Shown here: positions 9,455-21,039 of the stretch, in pieces
Position numbering within the stretch: position 1 is the stretch's first letter
Layout: every line of letters starts with the position of its first letter
From: Streptococcus pseudopneumoniae
Lineage (GTDB): Bacteria; Bacillota; Bacilli; Lactobacillales; Streptococcaceae
Assembly (NCBI RefSeq): GCF_001074565.1
Contig: NZ_JUQX01000029.1
Span: forward strand, 1 to 64,000
Reading direction: 5' to 3'
Length of the DNA stretch: 64,000 bases
Made by a program: the position numbers and the translations under genes
The notes under the pieces: model-generated
Database searches by the model: none
The model's input: only the letters and a program-made list of their open reading frames with translations
Told to the model about the DNA's origin: nothing

Positions 9455-9463
9455 TGATATAAT
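9455..9463 (+). promoter_or_regulatory. dinG promoter, start point predicted at the start codon
   Basis: TGATATAAT extended -10 box. The ATG begins only six bases after the last T, so the predicted transcription start coincides with the start codon, giving a leaderless message. No Shine-Dalgarno is visible between box and ATG. The rest of 9273-9454 shows only a weak hairpin just after nnrD (AAAAAGGCA...TTGTCTTTTT) and no gene. Confidence 0.65.
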
Positions 9464-9468
9464 TTTTA

Positions 9469-11961
9469 ATGATGAATGCAAGAAATGATCGGTATGTGGT
9501 CGTTGATTTAGAGGCGACCAGCACCGGAAGCAAGGCAAAAATTATTCAAGTAGGCATTGTGGTGATTGAGAATGGTGAAATCATCGATCAGTATGCGACT
9601 GATGTCAATCCCCACGAACCCTTGGATTCTCATATCAAAGAATTAACAGGTCTGACCGATCAGCGTTTGGCTGCAGCGCCAGAGTTTTCTCAGGTGGCTG
9701 GAAAAATTTTTGAATTGGTTAAGGACGGTATTTTTGTTGCGCACAATGTACAGTTTGATGCCAACCTTCTTGCAGAATTCCTCTTTTTTGAAGGATATGA
9801 ATTGCGCACACCGCGGGTGGATACTGTTGAGCTTGCTCAAGTTCTGTATCCTCAGTTTGAAAAGTATAACTTAGGTATCCTTTGTCAAGAGTTGGGCATT
9901 GAGCTGGAACATGCCCATACTGCCCTGTCAGATGCTCAGGCAACAGCTGAACTCTTGCTTTACATGCATCAAAAACTATTTGAGTTACCAAAAGGGCTTT
10001 TAGAAAGCTTGTTAAACCTTGCAGACAACCTTCTCTATGAAAGTTATCTGGTGATTGAGGAGGTCTATCAGCAACAATCGCTCTTATCTTCGCCAGACCT
10101 GATGGAGCTTCATGGGCTTTTCCTCAAAAAGGAAAGCAAAGGCTTAGTCCCACGAAAGTTATCCAAAGATTTTGCTAAAAATATTTCTTTATTGGGGCTG
10201 GAGGAGCGTCCGCAACAGTTGGAATTTGCGGAGAAGGTTGAGCACTTATTGGAAGAACACCAGACTTCCTTCATTCAAGCTCAAACAGGACTAGGCAAGA
10301 CTTATGGTTATCTCCTCCCAGCTTTGAACTTGGAGAGTCAAGCAGGTGTCCTAGTGAGTGTTCCGACCAAAATTCTTCAAAATCAAATCATACAAGAAGA
10401 AGGTCAGCGCTTAAAAGAGGTCTTCCATCTGGAAATTCATAGTCTCAAGGGGCCTCAAAATTATTTAAAACTGGATGCCTTTCACCGAGTTCTCCATCGA
10501 CCGGAGTCCAATCGCCTTTTCACACGCTTTAAAATGCAACTGCTCATCTGGCTAACAGAGACAGAGACTGGCGACTTGGACGAAATCGGGCAACTTTATC
10601 GCTATCAGCACTTTCTGCCTGAACTAGTCCACGATGGTAAGCTTTCAAAGAAAAGCCTATTTGCTACAGAGGATTTTTGGAAACGAGGGCAGGAAAAGGC
10701 CAAGACCAGTCGTGTTCTCTTGACCAATCATGCCTATCTGATCACTCGTTTGGAAGACAATCCAGAGTTTGTCGACAACCGTTTGCTGATCTTGGATGAA
10801 GCTCAAAAAATGCTGCTAGCTCTCGAAAATCTAGCCCAGCAGGTTTATCGTCTTGAGGAACTTGTAACCCAGCTTGATAAGTCCTTGGAGACAGAGGAAG
10901 ATTTGGTTCAGAAACGCTTGCTTGAGAGTATCGGCTTTGAATGTCGTTACTTGATGGAGCACTATCAGTCAGATCTGAAGAATGGAAAGTGGTTGGATTC
11001 TCTCGAACACTTGCGCCAGCATTTTTCGGAGCTAGCTCTCCCAGAGTATAGAGAGCTTGCAAACTTTTTCACCTCGGACCGTGAATTTTGGCTTGCTACA
11101 GCAGAGAAATCTAGCAAGGATGTCTTGATTTGTTCAAGCAAAAAAGGTCGCTTTATACTAGCAGACTTATTGCCAGAAGATTGTAGGCTCCTAGGAGTAT
11201 CAGCTACTCTTGAAATCAGCAATCGAGTTTCCCTAGCAGATTTATTGGGCTTTCCAGATGCTCCGCTTTTTAGGCTTGATGTAGCAAAACAGGAGCAACA
11301 AGAAGTCTATCTAATTGATGACTTTCCTCTCGTTACCGAAGTTTCGCCTTTTGACTATGCGAGTGAAGTAGCTTCTGTCATTCGAAGGTTACAAGCCTTT
11401 CAAGAACCCTTATTGGTTTTGTTTACCTCAAAAGAGATGTTGCTGATAGTTTCAGATTTGCTAGACCAACCGCATCTAGCTCAGTATAAAAATGGAGAAC
11501 CAAGCCAACTGAAAAAACGTTTTGAAAAAGGCGAACGTCAGATATTGCTTGGAACAGGTAGTTTCTGGGAAGGAGTTGATTTTTCAACCCATCCATTTGT
11601 ACTTCAAGTGATTCCGAGATTGCCTTTCCAAAATCCCCAAGAACCGTTAACCAAAAAATTAAACCAAGAACTACGTCGTGAAGGAAAAAATCCCTTCTAT
11701 GATTATCAATTGCCGATGGCTATTATTCGGCTAAAACAAGCATTAGGTCGAACTGTTAGACGGCCTGACCAAGGTTCGGTTGCTGTAATCTTAGACAGTC
11801 GTGTCGTCAGCAAGCGCTATGGCAAACAAATTTCCCAAACCTTGTCAAAAGAAAGAAAGGTTCGGGTCCTTGCTAGAGAACAGCTAGAGTCTGCAGTAGC
11901 AGATTTTCTACAATCTCGTCGCAATAGAATGAAAGAAAAATCCAAGAAAGAGAAAAGGTAA
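9469..11961 (+). CDS. dinG: DinG-family exonuclease/helicase with N-terminal DnaQ-like domain
   Basis: An 830-residue DNA repair protein of the Firmicute DinG type. The N-terminal DEDDh exonuclease domain shows ExoI DLEAT, ExoII HNVQFDANLL and ExoIII HAHTALSDAQAT. The helicase part has Walker A QTGLGKTYG, the DEAH-like box LLILDEAQ and the C-terminal motif VI ALGRTVRRPDQG. The four iron-sulphur cysteines of E. coli DinG are not apparent, as known for the S. aureus homologue, which acts mainly as a 3'-5' exonuclease. The start must lie at or before residue 3 because the exonuclease motif begins at residue 13. The message is predicted to be leaderless. Confidence 0.93.
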   Translation: MMNARNDRYVVVDLEATSTGSKAKIIQVGIVVIENGEIIDQYATDVNPHEPLDSHIKELTGLTDQRLAAAPEFSQVAGKIFELVKDGIFVAHNVQFDANLLAEFLFFEGYELRTPRVDTVELAQVLYPQFEKYNLGILCQELGIELEHAHTALSDAQATAELLLYMHQKLFELPKGLLESLLNLADNLLYESYLVIEEVYQQQSLLSSPDLMELHGLFLKKESKGLVPRKLSKDFAKNISLLGLEERPQQLEFAEKVEHLLEEHQTSFIQAQTGLGKTYGYLLPALNLESQAGVLVSVPTKILQNQIIQEEGQRLKEVFHLEIHSLKGPQNYLKLDAFHRVLHRPESNRLFTRFKMQLLIWLTETETGDLDEIGQLYRYQHFLPELVHDGKLSKKSLFATEDFWKRGQEKAKTSRVLLTNHAYLITRLEDNPEFVDNRLLILDEAQKMLLALENLAQQVYRLEELVTQLDKSLETEEDLVQKRLLESIGFECRYLMEHYQSDLKNGKWLDSLEHLRQHFSELALPEYRELANFFTSDREFWLATAEKSSKDVLICSSKKGRFILADLLPEDCRLLGVSATLEISNRVSLADLLGFPDAPLFRLDVAKQEQQEVYLIDDFPLVTEVSPFDYASEVASVIRRLQAFQEPLLVLFTSKEMLLIVSDLLDQPHLAQYKNGEPSQLKKRFEKGERQILLGTGSFWEGVDFSTHPFVLQVIPRLPFQNPQEPLTKKLNQELRREGKNPFYDYQLPMAIIRLKQALGRTVRRPDQGSVAVILDSRVVSKRYGKQISQTLSKERKVRVLAREQLESAVADFLQSRRNRMKEKSKKEKR

Positions 11962-11966
11962 AAAAT

Positions 11967-13190
11967 ATGAAACGTTCCTTCGACTCTCGAGTCGACTATA
12001 GTCTTCTTCTACCAGTATTTTGTCTACTGGTGATTGGAGTAGTGGCTATTTATATAGCAGTTAGCCATGACTATCCAAATAATGTATTACCAATTCTAGG
12101 CCAGCAAATCGCTTGGATTGCCTTGGGTCTTGTCATTGGATTTGTGGTCATGTTCTTTAATACCGAGTTTTTATGGAAGGTGACTCCCTATCTTTATGGT
12201 CTAGGGCTAGCTTTGATGGTCCTACCTCTTGTTTTTTACAATCCGAGTTTGGTAGCTTCTACGGGTGCTAAAAACTGGGTGTCAATTGGAGGGACAACAC
12301 TTTTTCAACCATCTGAGTTCATGAAGATTTCCTACATCTTGATTTTAGCTCGAGTCATTGTGCAATTCACTCAAAAGCACAAGGAGTGGCGCCGAACCAT
12401 CCCTTTGGATTTCCTGCTGATTATTTGGATGATTGGCTTTACTATCCCAGTGCTGGTCCTTTTAGCCCTACAAAGTGACTTGGGGACTGCCTTGGTCTTT
12501 GTAGCTATTTTTGCAGGTATGGTTCTCCTTTCAGGGGTTTCGTGGAAGATTATCATTCCAGTTTTTGTTACAGGAGTAACTGCAGTAGCAGGCTTTCTAG
12601 TAATTTTTATCAGTAAAGATGGACGTGCTTTCTTGCACCAGATTGGGATGCCGACCTACCAGATTAACCGTATTTTGGCTTGGCTCAATCCCTTTGACTT
12701 CGCGCAAACAACAACTTACCAACAGGCTCAGGGCCAGATTGCTATTGGAAGTGGTGGCTTGTTTGGACAAGGTTTCAATGTTTCCAATCTCCTCATTCCA
12801 GTACGTGAGAGTGATATGATTTTCACCGTAATTGCGGAAGATTTTGGCTTCATAGGATCAGTCTTTGTCATTGCATTGTACTTACTTCTTATTTATCGGA
12901 TGTTGAAGATTACGCTCAGATCAAATAACCAGTTCTATACCTATATTTCGACTGGCTTTATCATGATGCTGCTCTTCCATATCTTTGAAAATATTGGCGC
13001 AGTGACTGGCTTACTTCCTCTGACCGGGATACCTTTACCTTTCATCTCTCAAGGGGGGTCCGCAATTATTAGTAACCTTATCGGAGTTGGTCTCCTCTTA
13101 TCTATGAGTTACCAGACCAATCTAGCTGAAGAAAAGAGTGGGAAAATTCCATTCAAACGAAAAAAAGTCATCCTAAAACAAATCAAATAA
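11967..13190 (+). CDS. rodA: Rod-shape SEDS glycosyltransferase RodA
   Basis: A 407-residue polytopic membrane protein (about ten segments) of the SEDS family that polymerises peptidoglycan glycan strands with a partner class B PBP in peripheral wall growth. Visible SEDS motifs are FQPSEFMKI, QSDLGTALV (catalytic Asp in the loop), GSGGLFGQGF, IAEDFGFIG and PLPFISQGGSA. RodA rather than FtsW is chosen from the neighbourhood (upstream of DJ-1, HAD, gyrB). It begins five bases after dinG, and the C-terminus is a basic cytosolic tail. Confidence 0.92.
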   Translation: MKRSFDSRVDYSLLLPVFCLLVIGVVAIYIAVSHDYPNNVLPILGQQIAWIALGLVIGFVVMFFNTEFLWKVTPYLYGLGLALMVLPLVFYNPSLVASTGAKNWVSIGGTTLFQPSEFMKISYILILARVIVQFTQKHKEWRRTIPLDFLLIIWMIGFTIPVLVLLALQSDLGTALVFVAIFAGMVLLSGVSWKIIIPVFVTGVTAVAGFLVIFISKDGRAFLHQIGMPTYQINRILAWLNPFDFAQTTTYQQAQGQIAIGSGGLFGQGFNVSNLLIPVRESDMIFTVIAEDFGFIGSVFVIALYLLLIYRMLKITLRSNNQFYTYISTGFIMMLLFHIFENIGAVTGLLPLTGIPLPFISQGGSAIISNLIGVGLLLSMSYQTNLAEEKSGKIPFKRKKVILKQIK

Positions 13191-13202
13191 GAGGAGGTCA
13201 CT

Positions 13203-13757
13203 ATGGCAAAAGTAGCAGTTATCTTAGCAAATGGCTTTGAAGAAATCGAAGCCTTGACAGTAGTCGATGTCTTGCGTCGAGCAAACATTTCCTGTGATAT
13301 GGTAGGATTTGAGGAACAGGTGACAGGATCACATGACATTCAGGTAACAGCCAATCGTGTTTTTGATGGTGATTTATCCGACTATGACTTGCTCGTTCTG
13401 CCAGGTGGCATGCCTGGATCAGCAAATCTACGGGATAATCAAGCCCTTATTTCAGAGATTCAAGCCTTTAATCAAGAGGGAAAGAAGATTTCGGCTATCT
13501 GCGCAGCCCCAATCGCCCTCCATCAAGCGGGTGTTTTAAAAGACAAGCACTTTACCTGTTATGACGGTGTTCAGGAGCAAATTACTGACGGGATTTACCA
13601 AAAGCAAACAGTGGTTGTGGATGGCAATCTAACAACTAGCCGAGGACCGTCAACTGCCCTTGCCTTTGCCTATGAGTTGGTAGAGCAGTTGGGAGGAGAT
13701 GCTGAAAGTTTACGAGTCGGCATGCTCTATCGAGATGTCTTTGGAAATCAACAGTAA
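13203..13757 (+). CDS. DJ-1/PfpI family protein
   Basis: A 184-residue class I glutamine-amidotransferase-like protein of the ThiJ/DJ-1 group. The nucleophilic-elbow Cys is in SAICAAPIAL (near residue 100), with the conserved Glu near residue 15 (FEEIEAL) and LVLPGGMPG upstream. DJ-1 members are implicated in glyoxal detoxification or protein repair; the exact activity here is not shown. A strong AGGAGG ribosome site and 12-bp gap to rodA suggest co-transcription, ended by a hairpin directly at the stop. Confidence 0.88.
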   Translation: MAKVAVILANGFEEIEALTVVDVLRRANISCDMVGFEEQVTGSHDIQVTANRVFDGDLSDYDLLVLPGGMPGSANLRDNQALISEIQAFNQEGKKISAICAAPIALHQAGVLKDKHFTCYDGVQEQITDGIYQKQTVVVDGNLTTSRGPSTALAFAYELVEQLGGDAESLRVGMLYRDVFGNQQ

Positions 13758-13783
13758 AACGAGAGGCGAACTCTCGTTTTTTA
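13756..13783 (+). terminator. Terminator of the dinG-rodA-DJ1 unit
   Basis: Perfect 10-bp stem AAAACGAGAG/CTCTCGTTTT with a GCGAA loop and T run, starting at the stop codon of the DJ-1 gene. Confidence 0.9.
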
Positions 13784-13825
13784 CTTGGAAAAATCTAGGA
13801 AATCATCGCTTTTTTCATAAAAAAA

Positions 13826-13834
13826 TGGTATAAT
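13826..13834 (+). promoter_or_regulatory. Promoter of the HAD gene upstream of gyrB
   Basis: TGGTATAAT extended -10 box. It rules out the upstream ATG at 13833, which lies inside the box. The usable ATG at 13842 is eight bases after the box, again at the expected transcription start. Confidence 0.65.
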
Positions 13835-13841
13835 GAAGGGT

Positions 13842-16365
<2,524 letters not shown>

Positions 16366-16401
16366 AAATTGTGGGAAATAGTTCCCTTGGTTTAAAAAAT
16401 A

Positions 16402-16410
16402 TGATATAAT
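16402..16410 (+). promoter_or_regulatory. ezrA promoter (extended -10)
   Basis: TGATATAAT extended -10, 35 bp upstream of the ezrA start, between a small GGGAAATAGTTCCC hairpin after gyrB and the AAAGGAG ribosome site. Confidence 0.65.
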
Positions 16411-16445
16411 CATTACGATTGTTTCTAGTATAAAAGGAGTTTGAT

Positions 16446-18173
16446 ATGTCTAATGGACAACTAATTTATCTAATGGTTGCGATTGCAGTCATTTTGATCC
16501 TAGCTTATGTAGCAGTTATCTTTTTACGTAAGCGTAATGTAAGTAGATTGACGGCCCTCGAAGAAAGAAAAGAAGAACTCTACAACCTTCCTGTAAATGA
16601 TGAGGTTGAAGCGGTTAAAAACATGCATTTGATTGGTCAAAGTCAGGTAACCTTCCGTGAATGGAATCAAAAATGGGTTGATTTATCTCTGAACTCATTT
16701 GCAGACATCGAAAATCACCTCTTTGAAGCTGAAAACTACAATAATTCTTTCCGTTTCTTTAAAGCAGCTCACAAGATTGATCAAATTGAAAGCCAGATTA
16801 GTTTGATTGAAGAAGATATTGTAGCTATTCGCAATGCCCTTTCTGAACTCGAAAAGCAAGAGTCTAAGAACAGTGGTCGCGTCCTACATGCTCTGGACTT
16901 GTTTGAAACCCTTCAACATACGGTTGCAGAGGACTCAGAGAAGTATGGGAAAGCTCTTCCTGAAATTGAGAAACAATTGGAAAATATCCAGTCAGAGTTT
17001 TCTCAATTTGTAACCTTGAACTCTTCAGGTGACCCAGTTGAAGCAGCAGGAATTCTAGACAATACTGAAAATCATATTCTCGCTTTGACACATATCGTTG
17101 ATCGTGTTCCATCTCTCGTGAAGACTTTGTCAACAGAACTTCCAGAACAATTGGAAGATTTGGAGGAAGGCTACCGTAAACTCTTAGATGCTAATTATCA
17201 CTTCACTGAAACGGACATCGAGTCACGCTTCCAACTTTTACATGAATCCTTGAAAAATAATCAAGAAAACATCCGCCAGTTGGAGTTGGATAATGCTGAG
17301 TATGAAAATAATCGCATTCAGGAAGAAATCAATTCTCTTTATGATATCTTCACTCGCGAAATTGCAGCTCAAAAAATAGTTGAAAGTCTTCTTTCAACAT
17401 TGCCAACTTACCTCAATCACCTGAAAGAAAACAACCAAGTTCTTGTTCAAGATCTTGAACGTTTGAACAAAGCCTACCTTCTTCCAGAAAGTGATGGAAA
17501 CCATGTTCGCCGTCTTCAAGCAGAATTGGCAGCACTTGATACAGCTATCTTAGAGGTAACAGAGGACCAAGGCGAGCCAACTCAAGCCTTCTCTGTACTT
17601 GAAGAACAGTTGGAAATGCTGCAAAGCAACCTCAAAGATATTGAAGATGAGCAAATCTCTGTGAGCGAACGGCTTGCCCAAATCGAAAAAGTTGACCTCA
17701 ATGCTCGTCAAAAAGCAAATGTTTATGTGAATCGTTTGCATACCATTAAACGATACATGGAGAAGAGAAACTTGCCAGGTATTCCTCAAAGTTTCTTGAA
17801 ACTCTTCTTTACTGCAAGCCACAACACAGAGGATTTGATGGCAGAGTTAGAGCAACCACAAGTGAATATTGAATCCGTTAAACGAATTCTTGAAGTCGCA
17901 ACCAATGATATGGAAGCACTTGAAACAGAAACCTACGATATTGTTCAATATGCAACTTTGACTGAGCAACTCTTACAATACTCAAACCGTTACCGTTCAT
18001 TTGATGAACGTATCCAAGAGGCTTTCAATGAGGCGCTTGAAATTTTTGAGAAAGACTTTGACTATAAAACATCATTTGAAAAGATTTCGCAAGCCTTGGA
18101 AGTTGCAGAACCAGGAGTTACAAACCGTTTTGTGACCTCATATGAAAAAACACGTGAAACGATTCGTTTCTAA
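16446..18173 (+). CDS. ezrA: Septation ring formation regulator EzrA
   Basis: A 575-residue division protein with one N-terminal membrane segment (about residues 5-27, LIYLMVAIAVILILAYVAVI) and a very long cytosolic spectrin-like coiled-coil region rich in Glu, Leu and Gln. EzrA binds FtsZ and links it to membrane and wall synthesis. Length matches family members. It is followed directly by a terminator hairpin. Confidence 0.96.
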   Translation: MSNGQLIYLMVAIAVILILAYVAVIFLRKRNVSRLTALEERKEELYNLPVNDEVEAVKNMHLIGQSQVTFREWNQKWVDLSLNSFADIENHLFEAENYNNSFRFFKAAHKIDQIESQISLIEEDIVAIRNALSELEKQESKNSGRVLHALDLFETLQHTVAEDSEKYGKALPEIEKQLENIQSEFSQFVTLNSSGDPVEAAGILDNTENHILALTHIVDRVPSLVKTLSTELPEQLEDLEEGYRKLLDANYHFTETDIESRFQLLHESLKNNQENIRQLELDNAEYENNRIQEEINSLYDIFTREIAAQKIVESLLSTLPTYLNHLKENNQVLVQDLERLNKAYLLPESDGNHVRRLQAELAALDTAILEVTEDQGEPTQAFSVLEEQLEMLQSNLKDIEDEQISVSERLAQIEKVDLNARQKANVYVNRLHTIKRYMEKRNLPGIPQSFLKLFFTASHNTEDLMAELEQPQVNIESVKRILEVATNDMEALETETYDIVQYATLTEQLLQYSNRYRSFDERIQEAFNEALEIFEKDFDYKTSFEKISQALEVAEPGVTNRFVTSYEKTRETIRF

Positions 18174-18176
18174 ATG

Positions 18177-18208
18177 AAAAGCTTAGATATTTTTAAGCTT
18201 TTTTATTT
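18177..18208 (+). terminator. ezrA terminator
   Basis: AAAAGCTTA (18177-18185) pairs with TAAGCTTTT (18194-18202) followed by T-rich sequence. It lies inside the apparent upstream extension of the next reading frame, which argues against that extension being translated. Confidence 0.85.
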
Positions 18209-18240
18209 TTCTAAAAAGAAGTCAGAATTCTTGTTTATCA

Positions 18241-18269
18241 TTGAAATAATAGTCTTGATTTGTTATGAT
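18241..18269 (+). promoter_or_regulatory. pgdA promoter
   Basis: -35 TTGAAA (18241-18246), 17-bp spacer ending in TGT, -10 TATGAT (18264-18269). The ATG at 18276 is at the predicted +1, so the message appears leaderless. Confidence 0.75.
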
Positions 18270-18275
18270 GGAAAT

Positions 18276-19667
18276 ATGAAAAAAAATAGAGCAAAACGTG
18301 TGTCTCACGATAAAAAGAGAAGTATACTTCTTGCTTTTGTAGGGATTTTAGGAATCACTATGATTCTCTTAGGGTGTGCCATTGGTTACAAGCTGCTACA
18401 AAAGCAATCTTATGAACAAAAAATTGAAACGCTAAAAAGCGAAAAGGACCAACAATTCAATTCAGGTAGTCAGAGAGGCCATTTCCGAAAAGGCCAAGCT
18501 GAGGTGATTGTCTATTATCCACTTCAAGGAGAGGAAGTCATTGCGTCTGTTAGAGAAAAAATCAACCAAGACATTAAGGAAAAGTTAGAAGATAAAGAGG
18601 ATTTGGTCTTTTATTATACGGAGCAGTTGGATCAGGTTCTAAAGGGAGTTCTTGCTCGTAATATTAGTAAGCAAGTTTACGATTTGTCTGCAGCAAAGGT
18701 TGAAGAAAAAGAAAAGACGTCTTTAGGAAAAATTTTCTTGACAGAAGATGGAAAAACTTTTGATCTCAGTAGACTTTTCAAAGATGCTAGTAAGGCTAAG
18801 GAACTCCTATTGAGTCAAATCAAATCAACTCTAGAAGATAAGAAACTCGACCAGACAAAAATTGATCAGGTCCTAAAAAACTTTACAGATCAAGATCTGG
18901 CATCATGGAGCTTTGATTATAAAGATAGTCAAATCATCCTTTATCCTGCTAATCCAGGGGAGACTCTGGAGGAAATTGCTCTACCGATATCCAGTTTCTT
19001 TGATGTCTTGGAGTCCTCTTATCTATTAGAAAAAGATGCTGAACTCTATCAAGCTTACTTTGCACAAAAAGACAAAAAAGTTGTGGCTTTGACCTTTGAC
19101 GATGGTCCAAATCCGTCTACAACTACACAGGCTTTGGATACATTAGCTAAGTACAAAGTAAAGGCGACCTTCTTTGTACTTGGTAAAAACATCGCTGGCA
19201 ATGAAGACATCCTTAAACGGATGAAGTCTGAAGGGCATGTAGTAGCCAACCACAGCTGGAGTCACCCTGTCCTTTCACAACTTTCGCTCGAAGATGCTAA
19301 AAAGCAAATCACTGATACAGAAGATTTGTTAACTCAAGTTCTAGGTTCGAGTTCTAAACTCATGCGTCCGCCTTATGGAGCTATTACAGATGATATCCGT
19401 AACAGTCTGGACTTGAGCTTTATCATGTGGAATGTGGATAGTTTGGACTGGAAGAGTAAAAATGAGACAGCCATTTTGACAGAGATTCAACGGCAGGTTC
19501 GCAATGGTTCCATCATTCTTATGCATGATATTCATGGTTCTTCTGTTAATTCCCTACCAAGCATCATTGAATATCTGAAAGAACAAGGTTATACATTTGT
19601 GACTGTTCCGGAAATGCTGAACTCTCGCTTGAAGGCTCACGAAATATATTATGACCGTGATCAATAA
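18276..19667 (+). CDS. pgdA: Peptidoglycan N-acetylglucosamine deacetylase
   Basis: Removes acetyl groups from wall GlcNAc, conferring lysozyme resistance. With the start at 18276 it has 463 residues, the length I recall for pneumococcal PgdA, and the sequence closely resembles it. One N-terminal membrane anchor (about residues 15-38), a middle domain, then the NodB (CE4) domain: motif 1 TFDDGPN, metal-binding HSWSHP, RPPYG, DSLDWKS and LMHDIH. The frame stays open back to the ezrA stop, but that stretch contains the ezrA terminator and the pgdA promoter, so it is not coding. Its position next to ezrA differs from the pneumococcal locus I remember. Confidence 0.93.
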   Translation: MKKNRAKRVSHDKKRSILLAFVGILGITMILLGCAIGYKLLQKQSYEQKIETLKSEKDQQFNSGSQRGHFRKGQAEVIVYYPLQGEEVIASVREKINQDIKEKLEDKEDLVFYYTEQLDQVLKGVLARNISKQVYDLSAAKVEEKEKTSLGKIFLTEDGKTFDLSRLFKDASKAKELLLSQIKSTLEDKKLDQTKIDQVLKNFTDQDLASWSFDYKDSQIILYPANPGETLEEIALPISSFFDVLESSYLLEKDAELYQAYFAQKDKKVVALTFDDGPNPSTTTQALDTLAKYKVKATFFVLGKNIAGNEDILKRMKSEGHVVANHSWSHPVLSQLSLEDAKKQITDTEDLLTQVLGSSSKLMRPPYGAITDDIRNSLDLSFIMWNVDSLDWKSKNETAILTEIQRQVRNGSIILMHDIHGSSVNSLPSIIEYLKEQGYTFVTVPEMLNSRLKAHEIYYDRDQ

Positions 19668-19675
19668 TCTTCAAG

Positions 19676-19724
19676 ATCTAAAGAGACATGCCTCTGTTAA
19701 TCTGGCTTTGTTTCTTTAGATTTT
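19676..19724 (+). terminator. pgdA terminator
   Basis: ATCTAAAGA (19676-19684) and TCTTTAGAT (19713-19721) form a stem closing a longer loop, followed by TTTTC. Confidence 0.65.
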
Positions 19725-19746
19725 CTTCACATAGAAAGGAAAAACG

Positions 19747-20589
19747 ATGAAATCTTACACCCTTAATAATGGAGTTTCAATTCCTGTACTAGGATTTGGA
19801 ACATGGAAAGCTGAAAATGGAGAAGTAGCCTACCAAGCTGTTTTAGAAGCCTTGAAGGCTGGTTATCGTCATATCGATACTGCAGCTATCTACAAAAATG
19901 AGGAGAGTGTTGGTCGCGCTATTCGAGATAGCGGTATTCCTCGCCAAGAAATCTTTGTAACGACCAAACTCTGGAATACCAATCACAGCTATGAAGAAGC
20001 TCACCAAGCTTTTGAGCAATCAATGGAAAAACTGGGATTGGACTATCTAGATTTGTACCTGATCCATTGGCCAAATCCAAAACCACTAAGAGAAAATGAG
20101 GCATGGAAAACTCGCAATGCCGATGTCTGGAGAGCGATGGAGGACCTGTACCAAGAAGGGAAAATTCGTGCTATCGGTGTTAGTAATTTCCTTCCCAAGC
20201 ATTTGGATGCTTTGCTTGAAACAGCAAGAATTGTTCCAGCAGTTAATCAGGTTCGCTTGGCACCAGGAGTTTATCAAGAGGAAGTGGTTGACTACTGTAG
20301 AGAGAAAGGCATTCTTTTAGAGGCTTGGGGACCTTTTGGCCAAGGAGAGTTGTTTGAAAAGAAAGAAGTCCAAGAAATTGCTGCTAAGCATGGGAAATCA
20401 GTGGCTCAAATCGCCTTGGCTTGGAGTTTGGTAGAAGGTTTCTTACCTCTACCTAAGTCCGTAACAGCCTCTCGCATCCAGAGCAATCTTGACTGTTTTG
20501 GGATTGAACTCAGCATTGAAGAGCGAGAAGTCTTAAAGAGTATTTCTGTGATTTCTGGCGCACCACGTGTGGATGAGATGGATTTTTAG
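19747..20589 (+). CDS. Aldo/keto reductase (2,5-diketo-D-gluconate reductase-like)
   Basis: A 280-residue NADPH-dependent (beta/alpha)8 oxidoreductase reducing aldehydes or ketones. The catalytic tetrad can be traced: Asp and Tyr in IDTAAIYKNEE, Lys in TTKLWNTNH, His in YLIHWPNP. Other family signatures are GVSNF and LPKSVTASRIQSNL near the C-terminus (cofactor binding). Substrate not predictable. AGAAAGGA ribosome site precedes the start; monocistronic between pgdA and the glyQ T-box. Confidence 0.92.
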   Translation: MKSYTLNNGVSIPVLGFGTWKAENGEVAYQAVLEALKAGYRHIDTAAIYKNEESVGRAIRDSGIPRQEIFVTTKLWNTNHSYEEAHQAFEQSMEKLGLDYLDLYLIHWPNPKPLRENEAWKTRNADVWRAMEDLYQEGKIRAIGVSNFLPKHLDALLETARIVPAVNQVRLAPGVYQEEVVDYCREKGILLEAWGPFGQGELFEKKEVQEIAAKHGKSVAQIALAWSLVEGFLPLPKSVTASRIQSNLDCFGIELSIEEREVLKSISVISGAPRVDEMDF

Positions 20590-20605
20590 AAAGTAAGAAA
20601 AAGAA

Positions 20606-20634
20606 TTGTAAATTTCTTGCCTTTCTGATATAAT
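20606..20634 (+). promoter_or_regulatory. Promoter of the glycyl-tRNA synthetase operon
   Basis: -35 TTGTAA (20606-20611), 17-bp spacer ending TGA, -10 TATAAT (20629-20634). Confidence 0.75.
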
Positions 20635-20640
20635 ATTCAA

Positions 20641-20833
20641 CAGGAAAGAAAGTCTTATGGCGTTCTTCAAGCGAGCTTGGGACAGTGGGAGCCAAGTAGA
20701 ACAAACTAAGAAACTGGCGCTTTCTGTCGTATTTTTTAAAAACAATGAAGTAATAAATTAGGGTGGAACCGCGTTTCTGACGCCCCTAGGTCACAGACTT
20801 AGGAGTAAAGACACGGTTCTTTTTGTATCCAAA
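20641..20833 (+). promoter_or_regulatory. Glycine T-box leader
   Basis: The leader contains the canonical T-box sequence GGGTGGAACCGCG (20761-20773), the antiterminator side, and a terminator stem in which GAACCGCGT pairs with ACACGGTTC followed by TTTTTG. A GGC triplet in the 5' part (in CTTATGGCGTTC, near 20656) is a plausible glycine specifier. Uncharged tRNA-Gly binding should allow read-through into glyQ. Confidence 0.9.
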
Positions 20834-20843
20834 GTCACAAGAA

Positions 20844-21039
20844 TTTATAAAAAGGAGTAAACAATGTCTAAAAAATTGACTTTCCACTGCGTCAGTGGCA
20901 GAGACCTCCTTACAGTCGGACTGCCCCACGCTCAGCACTAGAGTGCCTGAGCTAGACGCAGTACTAACTCGTCTTGCCTCGTATAATCGACAAGGCAGAC
21001 TCGTGTCGCAAAAAATCATTTTTTATTAAGGAGTATTCA
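20844..21039 (+). other. Insertion between the glycine T-box and glyQ, flanked by duplicated glyQ start
   Basis: Two similar ribosome-site/start segments occur: AAAGGAG...ATGTCTAAAAAATTGAC at 20851-20880 and AAGGAG...ATGTCTAAGAAATTAAC at 21027-21056. Only the second continues into GlyQ. Between them lies a 77-bp foldback with terminal repeats ACTGCGTC (20886-20893) and GACGCAGT (20955-20962) and two inner stems (GTGGCAG/CTGCCCCAC and CTCAG-CACT/AGTGC-CTGAG), forming a three-way junction, then a second hairpin (GTCTTGCC/GGCAGAC). Looks like a scar of an element that integrated at the glyQ 5' end. Confidence 0.6.
20864..20941 (+). CDS. 25-codon truncated GlyQ start (short leader ORF)
   Basis: Begins with the same MSKKLTF as GlyQ and has an AAAGGAG ribosome site seven bases upstream, but diverges after residue 7 (HCVSGRDL...) and stops at 20941 within the three-way-junction foldback. 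Probably the displaced original start of glyQ. Whether its translation influences the downstream gene is unknown. Confidence 0.4.
   Translation: MSKKLTFHCVSGRDLLTVGLPHAQH

Noticed and set aside
18174-18275. N-terminal extension of PgdA back to the ezrA stop codon
   Set aside because: The stretch contains the ezrA terminator hairpin and the pgdA promoter, and the shorter form has the family length of 463 residues.
20974-21039. 22-residue N-terminal extension of GlyQ
   Set aside because: It lies in the inserted foldback; MSKKLTF at 21040 is the conserved start and has a ribosome site.
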